64,000 nucleotides of DNA from Arthrobacter mangrovi. Lineage in GTDB: Bacteria; Actinomycetota; Actinomycetes; Actinomycetales; Micrococcaceae. Shown here piece by piece: positions 1 through 8,429 of the stretch; within the stretch, counting starts at the first letter, position 1; each line of letters starts with the position of its first letter. The stretch spans positions 423,886 to 487,885 of the forward strand of contig NZ_BRVS01000001.1 of assembly GCF_026011795.1 (NCBI RefSeq). The letters are read 5' to 3'. The position numbers and the translations under genes were made by a program. Under the pieces are notes generated by a model. The model was not told the DNA's origin, did no database searches, and saw nothing but the letters and a program-made list of their open reading frames with translations.

Positions 1-46
1 CCGCCGTCGTACTTTCCTTCACCGCACCTGGCAGGCGCGGCCAGAA

Positions 47-1411
47 TCAGCCGATGCCGAGCTGCACGAAGACCAACCACACGAGCAGCGGCACAACCGC
101 AATCATGGCGACGGCCCAGAGCAGCAGGGCGCGGAAGAACATGCGCTCGTCCTTGGGCTGCGCGCTGGCCATCAGCAGGGCGCCGCTCGTGGACATCGGG
201 CTGACATCGACGACCGAGGAGCTGATGGCAATGGCAGTGACGACGCCGATCGGAGTGAGGAGCGGATCCATCGCGATCGGGGTCACGATGGGGCTGATGA
301 CGCCCAGGGTGCCGGTGGTCGAGGCGAAGGCCGACACGATGCCGACGACGTAGCTGGTGATCAGCGCGGCTACGGAGCTGTTGCCCAGCCCGGCGATCCC
401 GGCCTGGAGTTCCTCGAGGGCACCCATCTCCTCCAGCATGCCCACGTAGGTGACGATGCCGGTCACGAGCACGATGGCGGACCACGGCATGCTCTCAACG
501 GCGGGCTTCTGGACACCCGGATTCAGGATGATCAGCGCAAGCGCAACGACCAGCGAGGCCACGCCGACGTCCAGCCCGAACGTAGTGGTCATGACCAGCA
601 GTGCGCCGATGCCCAGCAAAGTAGCGACGCGGATAGGCGTAGCTGCCACCTTGACCGGCGTCCTTTCGGCGGCTTCAACAACGACGGCGGCCGGTGCGGT
701 CATGAGTGCCGTTGCGCCTCCGCCTGCGGTCGGCGCAGGAGATCCAAGCCCCTCAGACCCGGACTCCGGCGCGCCGTTACCTTCGGCTACCGCGGCGCGG
801 GCGGCCCGCTTCTTCATGATGCTTTCAATGAGGAGGTAGGCGATCACGGCGAGCACCGCGTTGAAAGCGAAGCAATAGAGGTACAGCTTCAGGGAGTCCT
901 GCGATGCTCCGGCGTCATCGAGCATGACGTTACCAAGCACGCCGAAGGGGTTCACCGGCGAGAAGGCACCGGCATTGGCGCCCTGGACGATCACCAGGCC
1001 CATGGAGAGCGTGCTGATCCCGAACCTGGAACCGAGTGCCAATCCGACCGGTGCCACGATGGCGATGGCAGCCGGGGTGAACGCGCCGGCCGAGGCCAGG
1101 GCTGCGGTCAGCAGGAACATCAGGACCGGAACCAGGAAACGTCGGTTTCCCGCCAGCAGTTCGGCCCAGTAGGCCAGCAAGTCGATCGTGCCGTTGATTC
1201 GCACTATGGCAAAGAGCAAGGTGGCGCCGACGAGGATGAAGAACAGCCCGGCGGGGAACTGGCCGATCACGTCCTTGATGGTCAGTCCGGCCACGAGGGT
1301 CCCGACGCCGAAGGCAGCGACGGTGGCGATCAGGCCGGCGTTGATGCGGGTGAACGAGCCGACGGCGAATGCAGCGATAAGTACGGCGAAGGCGATAAGC
1401 GACACTGACAT
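47..1411 (-). CDS. MatC-type dicarboxylate permease
   Basis: A 454-residue integral membrane protein built almost entirely of hydrophobic helices, with a long hydrophilic, Ala/Gly/Pro-rich loop at about residues 200-262 that splits two membrane halves. The overall pattern, including the MatC_N-like start and the paired-half layout, fits the malonate/C4-dicarboxylate MatC branch of SLC13-like permeases. It lies 12 bases behind a maleate isomerase on the same strand, with a good AGGGGAG ribosome site in that gap, so the two are almost certainly co-transcribed. The likely cargo is maleate or a related short dicarboxylate; this is inferred from the neighbour. A second permease of the same type is at 4039-5385. 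Confidence 0.82.
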   Translation of the reverse strand: MSVSLIAFAVLIAAFAVGSFTRINAGLIATVAAFGVGTLVAGLTIKDVIGQFPAGLFFILVGATLLFAIVRINGTIDLLAYWAELLAGNRRFLVPVLMFLLTAALASAGAFTPAAIAIVAPVGLALGSRFGISTLSMGLVIVQGANAGAFSPVNPFGVLGNVMLDDAGASQDSLKLYLYCFAFNAVLAVIAYLLIESIMKKRAARAAVAEGNGAPESGSEGLGSPAPTAGGGATALMTAPAAVVVEAAERTPVKVAATPIRVATLLGIGALLVMTTTFGLDVGVASLVVALALIILNPGVQKPAVESMPWSAIVLVTGIVTYVGMLEEMGALEELQAGIAGLGNSSVAALITSYVVGIVSAFASTTGTLGVISPIVTPIAMDPLLTPIGVVTAIAISSSVVDVSPMSTSGALLMASAQPKDERMFFRALLLWAVAMIAVVPLLVWLVFVQLGIG

Positions 1412-1423
1412 GGCTGCTCCCCT

Positions 1424-2254
1424 TTAGATCCCGGTGGGCAGCTTGACCGGCGCACCGGAGAGCAGGCTGCCGGCTCCGCTGATCGAGGGCTTGTGGCCCA
1501 GGACCTTGAGGATCTCGTACGTGGTTGCCGTTGCCGCAGTGATGACCGGCAGGCCCAGCTCGTCCTCGACCAGCTGGACGGCAGGCAGCGACGGCATCTG
1601 CACACAGGCGGACAGGACAATCGCCTCCGCGCCCTCATGCTGGAGGTCGCGGGCGATCTGCGGCAGGTTCTGCGGGTCCAGGCGACCGACGGCGAGGTTG
1701 TCGGCAACTTCCAGGCTGACGGCGTCGAGCACCTCGATGCCCGCACCCTCGATGTACTCGCGGACCATCTGCGTCAGCGGCTTCATGTAGGGGGTCACCA
1801 TGGCGATCTTCCGGACGCCCATCTCCTGGAGGGTGCGGACCAGCGCTCCGGCGCTGCTGGTGACGGCGGCAGGATGGCCGTTTTCGGCAGCAGCTTGGGC
1901 GATGCTCTCTTCCGATCCGGTGTGCGCGTTGGGCCCCTGCGCCATAACGGCAACGAGGCAGGCATAGGCGATGGCGTCGACGTTGGCATCGGAGATGGCG
2001 GCAGCGCAATCCGCGGCCTTCGCCACCATGGCCAGCAGCTCTTCGCGGTTGACGTTCTTCATGCCGGCGCGCGCCGAGTGGAAGGTGTATTTGTGCCCGG
2101 TTGCCTCAGCCTGCCGGCGGAAGAGCTCGGGCAGTTCCGTCTCCATGGTCGTGTTCGAGCTGGGAACGATCAGTCCGATGCGGGACAGGCCGGCCTGCTT
2201 CGGGGCCGGAACGGTCTCGCATGCCATGTCAGGGGTGTTCACGTAGTTCTCCAT
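1424..2254 (-). CDS. maiA: Maleate cis-trans isomerase
   Basis: This 276-residue protein belongs to the Asp/Glu racemase superfamily. An N-terminal PSSNT motif is followed by two cysteines in the expected places: C99 (in AYACLV) and C217 (in LSACVQM). The spacing of 118 residues equals that of the two catalytic cysteines known from maleate isomerases, while arylmalonate decarboxylases keep only one. The enzyme converts maleate to fumarate, the last step of nicotinate and some aromatic pathways. The start at 2254 has an upstream GAGAAG; an in-frame ATG five codons earlier is possible. It is transcribed with the permease at 47-1411 and diverges from the IclR gene. No nicotinate genes are visible here, so the source of maleate is unknown. 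Confidence 0.85.
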   Translation of the reverse strand: MENYVNTPDMACETVPAPKQAGLSRIGLIVPSSNTTMETELPELFRRQAEATGHKYTFHSARAGMKNVNREELLAMVAKAADCAAAISDANVDAIAYACLVAVMAQGPNAHTGSEESIAQAAAENGHPAAVTSSAGALVRTLQEMGVRKIAMVTPYMKPLTQMVREYIEGAGIEVLDAVSLEVADNLAVGRLDPQNLPQIARDLQHEGAEAIVLSACVQMPSLPAVQLVEDELGLPVITAATATTYEILKVLGHKPSISGAGSLLSGAPVKLPTGI

Positions 2255-2274
2255 GCTTCTCGGTGACAATCAAA

Positions 2275-2308
2275 CCCACTTAGTGGGATCGCAACCCATA
2301 ATGCGGGT
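2275..2308. promoter_or_regulatory. Palindromes in maiA/IclR intergenic region
   Basis: The 190-base gap between the divergent maiA and IclR genes holds a perfect palindrome, CCCACT-T-AGTGGG, at 2275-2287. A second ACCC...GGGT pair follows at 2294-2308. Their position makes them good candidate binding sites for the adjacent IclR-family protein. The link is inferred from location and symmetry only. Confidence 0.45.
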
Positions 2309-2443
2309 CACACTCTGGCTATGTCAACTGGGTCACATCCCGGGCGGCCGGTTCGGCCGGCCTCATAGCGCGCCGGGAACGCGACGGGAAGGCGATAGGA
2401 TTGCGGGGCATCGACAGCAACAACCAGGGCAAGGAAATCCAGT

Positions 2444-3223
2444 TTGGCGGCGGAGAACAACGGCGGCTCGTCCCCGATCCTGGTCCTCCATAAAGTGACC
2501 CAGATCCTCAACTGCTTCTCCATTGAGGCGCCCGATCCGACGCTTCAGGAGATCATCCGCAGGACCGGGTTGCCGTCCAGCACCTGCCAGCGGCTGGTCC
2601 AGAACATGGTGCGGGAAGGCTTCCTTGACCGCGACGGCGACCGGTACCGGATCGGGATTGGACTGGTGCGGTGGGCTACCCCCGGAACGCTCGGTCTCGA
2701 CGTCGTACGCTTGGTCAAGCCGATCCTGCAGCAACTGCGCGACGACACCGGCGAAAGCGCCTGCTTCTACGTCCGCGACGGCGCATTCCGCACGATTGTC
2801 GCCGTCGCCGAAACCCGCCACGTGGTCATGCGGCCCTTCATGGTTGGGCAGGTCATGCCCATGCACGCCGGCGCGGCCGGAAAGATTTTCCTCGCTTTCG
2901 ACCCGGAGGCACGGTCCGCCATCACCGGGTCGCCACTAACGAAGTTCACGCCCGCCACCCCCGGCAATCTTGCCGACCTGGACCGCCAAGCTGAAGAAAC
3001 ACGCAGGCAAGGCTTCGCCGCGGCCTTCGGCGAGCGCCACAGCGACGTCGGTTCCATCAGTGCGCCGGTCTTCGACCACGCAGGCCAGCTTGCAGGCGCC
3101 CTCGGACTCGGCTTTCCGACGCAGCGCGTAGGCCCGGAGGACGTGGATCTGCTGGGCCCGAAAGTCGCGGAGGCCGCTCGTTCAGCCAGCGAGGCCCTCG
3201 GCTACCAGGGCCCCTCCATCTAA
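2444..3223 (+). CDS. IclR-family transcriptional regulator
   Basis: A 259-residue IclR-type regulator: an N-terminal winged helix (about residues 10-75; helix-turn-helix around TLQEIIRRTGLPSSTCQRL) followed by the IclR effector domain with the typical GxxMPMHAGAAGKIFLA segment near residue 140. It starts with TTG, supported by AAGGAA seven bases upstream. It is divergent from maiA and so probably controls the maiA-permease operon in response to a small organic acid. It ends nine bases from the convergent GntR gene. Confidence 0.85.
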   Translation: MAAENNGGSSPILVLHKVTQILNCFSIEAPDPTLQEIIRRTGLPSSTCQRLVQNMVREGFLDRDGDRYRIGIGLVRWATPGTLGLDVVRLVKPILQQLRDDTGESACFYVRDGAFRTIVAVAETRHVVMRPFMVGQVMPMHAGAAGKIFLAFDPEARSAITGSPLTKFTPATPGNLADLDRQAEETRRQGFAAAFGERHSDVGSISAPVFDHAGQLAGALGLGFPTQRVGPEDVDLLGPKVAEAARSASEALGYQGPSI

Positions 3224-3232
3224 CGGGCGGCG

Positions 3233-3901
3233 TCAGCCAGTCGGCATGGCAAGAGTTGAGTGCCCGGGGCTGTCCTGCACCAGGCCTGCCCCCGTAGCCA
3301 GCACATGTCGGCGCATCGCGTCTTCAGCCGCATCTTCATCCCCGGCCCGCAGGGCGGCGCAGACCTCGCGGTGTGCGTCGACCGACGCCTGCTTCACCTC
3401 TGCCGTGCTCCAGTAGTCCTGCTTGTACGGCAAAGGCACCTCAAGCTGACGCCGCGCAATGTGTGTCAGCCGGTCGTTCCCGACGAGGTCAAAGATGAGC
3501 CCGTGGAAGAACTGGTTCTCCAGGTCGCACTCCTCAGCGGCCCCCACCCGGAGTTCTTCCAAGCGGTCGCAGCTGGCGTCGAGGGCAGCCAGGTGGCTCG
3601 GTGAAACATGCATGACCGCCCGGCGCGCGACCTTACCCTCCAGCACACTGCGGATTTCATGGATTATGGCCACCTCCTCAGCGCTGTAGACCCGCACCTT
3701 GGCGCCGCGTCCGGGCAGCAACTCGATGAGCCCTTCGGTCTCGAGCACCCGGAATGCCTCACGAACAGGCGTGCGGCTGACCCCCACCCGCTCGGCAATT
3801 TCGGCCTCCTTCAGCCGCTCGCCCGGCGCGTAATCGCCGCGCAGGATGGCGGACCGGATTGCCTCCACCGCCCCGGCGTTGTGGGTTGTGCTGCTGGCCA
3901 A
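3233..3901 (-). CDS. GntR/FadR-type (FCD) transcriptional regulator
   Basis: A 222-residue GntR regulator with a winged helix (AEIAERVGVSRTPVREAF) and an all-helical FCD ligand domain that usually binds a metal and a carboxylate. An upstream reading-frame extension to 4030 exists, but TTG at 3901 is preferred: it has a very strong GAGGGAGG site seven bases upstream, gives the normal family length and leaves the operator at 3990-4010 in non-coding DNA. It is divergent from the permease at 4039 and probably represses it and itself. Confidence 0.85.
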   Translation of the reverse strand: MASSTTHNAGAVEAIRSAILRGDYAPGERLKEAEIAERVGVSRTPVREAFRVLETEGLIELLPGRGAKVRVYSAEEVAIIHEIRSVLEGKVARRAVMHVSPSHLAALDASCDRLEELRVGAAEECDLENQFFHGLIFDLVGNDRLTHIARRQLEVPLPYKQDYWSTAEVKQASVDAHREVCAALRAGDEDAAEDAMRRHVLATGAGLVQDSPGHSTLAMPTG

Positions 3902-3989
3902 GGATCGTCCCTCCCTCAAACTTCTCAAGACAGCTGGCCCCGCAGTAGCGGATATGTCCTGCATCACACCATATGCTACGGTGGAGCGG

Positions 3990-4010
3990 ATTGCATGCAA
4001 TGTATGCAAT
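3990..4010. promoter_or_regulatory. GntR-type operator
   Basis: A 21-base imperfect palindrome with perfect 7-base arms (ATTGCAT ... ATGCAAT) around a 7-base centre. It sits in the 137-base gap between the GntR gene and the divergent permease, the usual place for an FCD-family operator. A TTGCAT in its arm could also be the -35 hexamer of the GntR gene, which would give autorepression. Confidence 0.7.
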
Positions 4011-4038
4011 CTCACGTCCCGATCCTCCAAGGGAACTC

Positions 4039-5385
4039 ATGACTCCTGAAATCGTCTCGATCATCGTCCTGGCCGGGCTGTTCCTGGTCGCCACAATCCG
4101 ATCCGTGAACATGGGCGTGCTTGCGTTCGTCGCGGCCTTCGCTGTCGGGGTTCCCGTTGTCGGAATGGCTACAGACGACGTCATTGCCGGCTTTCCGGGC
4201 GAGCTCTTCCTCGTCCTGATGGGCCTGACGTTCCTCTTCGGCTTCGCCCAGCAGAACGGCAGCATCGACCTGCTGGTCCGCTGGAGCCTTCGGGCGGTCC
4301 GCGGCAAAGTCGCCGCCGCGCCCTGGATCTTCTTCGCGCTTTCGGCCCTGCTGATCTCCGTCGGCGCCCTCTTCGCCGTAGCCGTTGTCGCGCCGCTGGC
4401 CATTCCGTTCGCCCGCCGCTACCGGATCAACCAGCTCATGATGGGCATGATGGTCGTACATGGGGCGCTGGCCGGTGCATTCTCCCCCATCAGTGTCTAC
4501 GGTGCGTTCATCAACGGCTATCTCGCGAAGGAGGGACTGCCGGTTAGCCCGCTGGCCCTGTTCTTCGTGCCGATGGTCTTCAATACCATCATTGCCGGCA
4601 TCGTCTACTTCAGCATGGGCGGCCGTAGCCTGAAGGGCCTCCGCATTACCGACGACGGCCCCGGCACCGGCGGCCGGCTTCCGTCCTCCGGACTTCCGGC
4701 CGGCGGTACTGCTCCACATAGCGGCGGAACAGCGCTGTTGACCAGGCCGCAGGTCGAGGCACCGGACGCTGGACCGGGTCCGCAGAAGGCAACCCCGTAC
4801 CAGAAACTGACCCTCGTCGGCCTTGCCGCCCTGGCGGTGGGTACCGCGGTCTTCGGCCTCGACGTCGGAATCCTCTCCCTGAGCATCGCCTCGGTGCTGG
4901 CCATCTTCTCGCCCAAGGCGGCCAAGGATGCCATGAACAAGGTGAGCTGGTCCACCGTGATCCTCGTGGCCGGTGTGCTGACCTTTGTCAACGTTCTCGA
5001 GACCGCCGGGACCATCGAATTCGTGAGCGCAGGCATTGCCTCTATCGGCATCCCGCTCGTCGCTGCCCTGCTGCTGTGCTACCTGGCAGGCATCACCTCC
5101 GCCATGGCGTCATCTGTCGGCATCATTGGCGTGGCGATCGCCCTCGCGGTGCCATTCCTGCAGTCCGGTGCCATCGATCCCATCGGCTTCGTCGTCGCCC
5201 TGGCGATCGCTGCCACAGTGGTGGATGTCAGCCCGTTCTCGACGAACGGCGCGCTTGTGCTGGCAAACGTCGATGACAAGGACCGGGACAAGTTCTACCG
5301 GAAGATGCTCATCTACGCGGGCATCGTCGTCGCCGCCGGTCCCGGCCTGGCCTGGCTGACCGTCCTGGTTCCGGGCTGGCTCTGA
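4039..5385 (+). CDS. MatC-type dicarboxylate permease (second copy)
   Basis: A 448-residue membrane protein with the same architecture as the permease at 47-1411: hydrophobic halves flanking a Gly/Pro-rich cytoplasmic loop near residues 205-260, and a closely similar C-terminal stretch containing VVDVSPFSTNGAL (VVDVSPMSTSGAL in the other copy). The start at 4039 follows AAGGGA directly; an in-frame ATG at 3973 would swallow the GntR operator and is rejected. The first gene of a probable two-gene unit with the MFS carrier 41 bases downstream. Cargo unknown, probably a small dicarboxylate. Confidence 0.8.
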   Translation: MTPEIVSIIVLAGLFLVATIRSVNMGVLAFVAAFAVGVPVVGMATDDVIAGFPGELFLVLMGLTFLFGFAQQNGSIDLLVRWSLRAVRGKVAAAPWIFFALSALLISVGALFAVAVVAPLAIPFARRYRINQLMMGMMVVHGALAGAFSPISVYGAFINGYLAKEGLPVSPLALFFVPMVFNTIIAGIVYFSMGGRSLKGLRITDDGPGTGGRLPSSGLPAGGTAPHSGGTALLTRPQVEAPDAGPGPQKATPYQKLTLVGLAALAVGTAVFGLDVGILSLSIASVLAIFSPKAAKDAMNKVSWSTVILVAGVLTFVNVLETAGTIEFVSAGIASIGIPLVAALLLCYLAGITSAMASSVGIIGVAIALAVPFLQSGAIDPIGFVVALAIAATVVDVSPFSTNGALVLANVDDKDRDKFYRKMLIYAGIVVAAGPGLAWLTVLVPGWL

Positions 5386-5426
5386 GCCCGGCCCCACGGA
5401 TACCGATCTATCGAGGACTGACATAT

Positions 5427-6677
5427 ATGGGCAATGCTGTGAAGGATTCCGCTGCCTTGCCGGAGTCCGGTAGCGATGCGCTTCCCGAGAGCCGGGGACG
5501 GCATCCCGGACTCACGGCCACAGCAATGGCTTCCGCCACCACCATTGTGACCGTGCTCCCCGTGTTCCTTGTTGGCGGGCTGGCCATCCAGCTGGAAGAT
5601 GACCTTGGCATGAGCGCCGCGCTCCTTGGTGCCGGCGTCGCCACTTTTTGGGCCGTTTCGGCCCTGCTCTCCACGACGGGTGGCCGCATTGCGCAACGGC
5701 TCGGTGCCCGCAACGGGATGCTGCTGTCGGTCGGTGGAGGCCTGGCGTCACTGGCGGGAATCGGTTTCGCTACTCCGCAGTGGCCTTGGCTATACGCTTG
5801 GCTGGCCCTGGGCGGTGTGGCAAATGCCCTTGGCCATCCCCCGTCGAACGGTCTGATTGTCCAGCAGGTCGGCGTCCGGAACCGTGCCTTTGCGTTCGGG
5901 CTCAAGCAGGCCGCCGTGCCGGCGGCCACGTTGATCGCGGGCATCTCCGTCCCCGTCCTCGCGCTGACCATCGGCTGGAAATGGACGTTTGCCATCGGTG
6001 CCCTGTTCGCCATGCTGCTCGTTCCCGTGCTGCTCGGCGTCACTCCCCGGCGACGGCAGGCGACAGCAACGGCCGGGCACGGGGCGGACAAGCACCCTCT
6101 TCCGCGGGAGCTGAAAAGGTTTTTGGTCCTTACTGCCGTTGCCGCAGCATTGGGATCTGCGCAGGCAAATGCGCTGGGGGCTTTTACCGTCATTTCGGCC
6201 TCCGCGGCCGGTTTCGATGTCGCGACAGCAGGCCTGCTGCTCGGCTTAGGCAGCGCCGCCGGATGCCTGATACGGCCGCTTGTCGGCTTGGCCGCGGACC
6301 GTGGATTCGGTGGCTCCATGGCTACCGTCGCCGGAATGCTGGCCATTGGATGCACCGGCTTGCTAGCCATCGCGTGGGGCAATAACGTTGCCTTCGCCAT
6401 CGGGTGCACCCTTGCATTCGGTTTCGGCTGGGGCTGGAATGGTCTCATCCATTACGTCGTTTCGCACAAATCCCACCCCTACACTGCCCGGGCCACAGGC
6501 ATCGCACAAAGCGGGACTTACATCGGCGGAACGGTGGGCCCGTTGGCCTTCGGACTGGTGCTCGCGCAGTTTGGGCCTACCGTCGCCTGGACATCGGCCG
6601 CTGTATTTGCTGTCCTGGGCGCCGGCTTCGCCCTGCTGGCCCATCACCAGGAGAAGAGCATTCCGCACGTGGGCTGA
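5427..6677 (+). CDS. MFS transporter
   Basis: A 416-residue protein with about 12 predicted membrane segments and an MFS-like repeat of two six-helix halves separated by a charged stretch near residues 205-230. GAGGA lies about ten bases before the ATG. It follows the second MatC-type permease on the same strand and may be under the same GntR control. Nothing in the sequence fixes the substrate; uptake or export of an organic acid would fit the neighbourhood. Confidence 0.75.
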   Translation: MGNAVKDSAALPESGSDALPESRGRHPGLTATAMASATTIVTVLPVFLVGGLAIQLEDDLGMSAALLGAGVATFWAVSALLSTTGGRIAQRLGARNGMLLSVGGGLASLAGIGFATPQWPWLYAWLALGGVANALGHPPSNGLIVQQVGVRNRAFAFGLKQAAVPAATLIAGISVPVLALTIGWKWTFAIGALFAMLLVPVLLGVTPRRRQATATAGHGADKHPLPRELKRFLVLTAVAAALGSAQANALGAFTVISASAAGFDVATAGLLLGLGSAAGCLIRPLVGLAADRGFGGSMATVAGMLAIGCTGLLAIAWGNNVAFAIGCTLAFGFGWGWNGLIHYVVSHKSHPYTARATGIAQSGTYIGGTVGPLAFGLVLAQFGPTVAWTSAAVFAVLGAGFALLAHHQEKSIPHVG

Positions 6678-6744
6678 CCGGAGGCGTACGACGGCGGTGG
6701 CCGGCAACACTGCCTGCCCACCGTCGTCAGACCTATAGCAGGAG

Positions 6745-7596
6745 CTATGCCGCTGAGCCGGTTGCTGCCCCGACTGCATCAAGGCATTGGCGCAATGCAG
6801 GAAGCGGGTCAAGGGCATAACTGCCGTCGCCGAACAGCTCGAAAGTCATAAAGCCCGAGTAGCCGATGTCGGCCAGCCCCGCCAGGTACCGGCGCAGGGG
6901 CAGTTCTCCGTCTCCCCAGGCAAGGTGGCCCGCCGGGGCGCCGTCGATCAGGTGCACATGCCGGACCCTTTCTCCGAATGCAGCTCCGTAGTCCTGCACA
7001 CTCTCTCCGGCCACCGCCATCGCGACCGTGTCCAGCGCAACGCCGAGGTTGGCGGAGCCCACGTCTGTGAGCATCTTCTGCAGACCGGCGATGTCGTTGA
7101 CGAGATTGGATTCGGTCCTCTGCAGCGGTTCGAGGACGCAGCCCACGCCCTGGGACGCCGCATAGTCGACGACCGCCGCCAGCGATTCAGCTGCCCTGCC
7201 CCAGGCCTCCTGCACCGGTTCGTCTTCGAGCCCGCGGCCCGCGGTCAGGAACAGCAACGGCGCCTCAAGATCGGCGCAGATATCGGCGGCCTTGCGGAAC
7301 ATCCGAATACTCTGTTCCCGCAGCCAGCCGGTACCCGAAGCAAGGTTCACGGGATATGCCACCTGCTCGGGGGTCAGACATTCGACGCTTAGGCCCCGCT
7401 CATTGAGCTGACGCCGGATGCGGCGGAGGTCCCCCAGTCCGAGCGCGGGAATGTGCAGGTGCGGCGCCACTCCCCAGAGCTCGACGCGCTGTCGCCCGAG
7501 CACGGCCATATCATCCAGGAACCGTTCGAAGCTCAGGTGCTGGTAGGCGAAATTGGATCCCGTAATCCGCTCCAGGATGTCCGGCCCGACGTTCAC
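6745..7596 (-). CDS. FrlC-like fructosamine 3-epimerase (TIM barrel)
   Basis: A 283-residue sugar-phosphate isomerase/epimerase-type TIM barrel. Features recalled from E. coli FrlC are present in order: VELWG near the first strand, a TPEQVAYP segment, LEPLQRTESN, RHVHLID, and GDGELPLR followed by IGYSGFMTFEL. These contain the Glu/His metal ligands expected for this fold. The start is GTG at 7596, overlapping the stop of the upstream permease by four bases (GTGA). Its place with FrlB- and FrlD-like genes supports epimerisation of a fructosamine such as psicoselysine; the exact substrate is inferred. Confidence 0.72.
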   Translation of the reverse strand: MNVGPDILERITGSNFAYQHLSFERFLDDMAVLGRQRVELWGVAPHLHIPALGLGDLRRIRRQLNERGLSVECLTPEQVAYPVNLASGTGWLREQSIRMFRKAADICADLEAPLLFLTAGRGLEDEPVQEAWGRAAESLAAVVDYAASQGVGCVLEPLQRTESNLVNDIAGLQKMLTDVGSANLGVALDTVAMAVAGESVQDYGAAFGERVRHVHLIDGAPAGHLAWGDGELPLRRYLAGLADIGYSGFMTFELFGDGSYALDPLPALRQCLDAVGAATGSAA

Positions 7597-8429
7597 TTGC
7601 CGACTCCGTCTGCCAGCCCCTTGATGAAGTAGCGCTGGCCGGCGAAGAACAGCAGGACCACGGGCAAGGCCGCTATCGCCATGCCGGCGAAGACAACGGG
7701 ATAGTCGGTCCCGTGTTTGCTCATCAGGCTGGTCAGTCCCACGGGGAGAGTCTGCATTTCGGTGCCGCTGGTAAAGACCATGGCGAACAGGTACTCGTTC
7801 CAGGCGAACAAGACATGCAGGATCACCGTGGAGACGATGATCGGTTTGCACATCGGCAGGATGATCTTCCAGAACGTCGTTGCCTTGCTGGCGCCGTCGA
7901 CCTCGGCGGCCTCATCCACTTCCCGGGGCAAGTCGATCATGTAGGCGCGGATCAGGAAGGTCGTGAACGGGATCCGGAAGGCCGTATAGAGGATGAGCAA
8001 AGCCCAGAAGGTGTTGTAGAGGCCCAGGGACTGGAAGAGCTTGACCAGCGGCACAAGCGCGACGGTCGGAGCGAGCATCAGTCCGCCGAGGATGAGGGTG
8101 ACGATGGTCCGGCTGAAGGGGATATTCACCCGGGTCAATCCGAACGCCGCCCACGCACTGATGAAGACGGTGGCTACGGTGGACGTGATGGTCACCAGGA
8201 CGCTTGTCATCAGGTAGTTGTCGACGCCCCGGTTCCAGGCGTCCACGTAGTTCTCCCAGTTCCATGCCACGGGCAGGGCAAACGGGTTGCCGAACAGCTC
8301 GGCGTTCTCCTTGAAGCCGTTGAGAACCATCCATAGCAGTGGGTAGAGAACAACGACCGCGAGGCCGAGGAGGAAGGTCCACGTGAAAATTCTGGTGATG
8401 CTGAGGAGGAAGGAACTGCGAGTCACCAT
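7593..8429 (-). CDS. ABC sugar importer permease (MalG type)
   Basis: A 278-residue inner-membrane permease with about six helices and the EAA-type loop (EVDEAAEVDGASKATTFWKIILP) that docks to the ATPase. The sequence resembles the MalG branch of carbohydrate uptake permeases. It overlaps the MalF-type permease by seven bases and the FrlC-like gene by four. No ATP-binding gene lies in the cassette, so a shared MsiK-like ATPase encoded elsewhere probably drives the importer, as is usual in actinobacteria. Confidence 0.85.
   Translation of the reverse strand: MVTRSSFLLSITRIFTWTFLLGLAVVVLYPLLWMVLNGFKENAELFGNPFALPVAWNWENYVDAWNRGVDNYLMTSVLVTITSTVATVFISAWAAFGLTRVNIPFSRTIVTLILGGLMLAPTVALVPLVKLFQSLGLYNTFWALLILYTAFRIPFTTFLIRAYMIDLPREVDEAAEVDGASKATTFWKIILPMCKPIIVSTVILHVLFAWNEYLFAMVFTSGTEMQTLPVGLTSLMSKHGTDYPVVFAGMAIAALPVVLLFFAGQRYFIKGLADGVGK

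Noticed and set aside
1493..2266. Long open frame on the plus strand opposite the maleate isomerase.
   Set aside because: Composition is that of an antisense shadow (His/Asp/Arg-rich) in high-GC DNA; it has no start context or homology.
3965..4038. A longer 470-residue reading frame that would start the second permease at 3973.
   Set aside because: It would make the GntR operator coding and lacks a ribosome site; the ATG at 4039 has one.
6687..6729. Inverted repeat between the convergent MFS and FrlC-like genes that might be a bidirectional terminator.
   Set aside because: Arms are interrupted by a bulge (ACGACGGCGGTGG versus CCACCGTCGT) and no T-run is present, so it is too weak to call.
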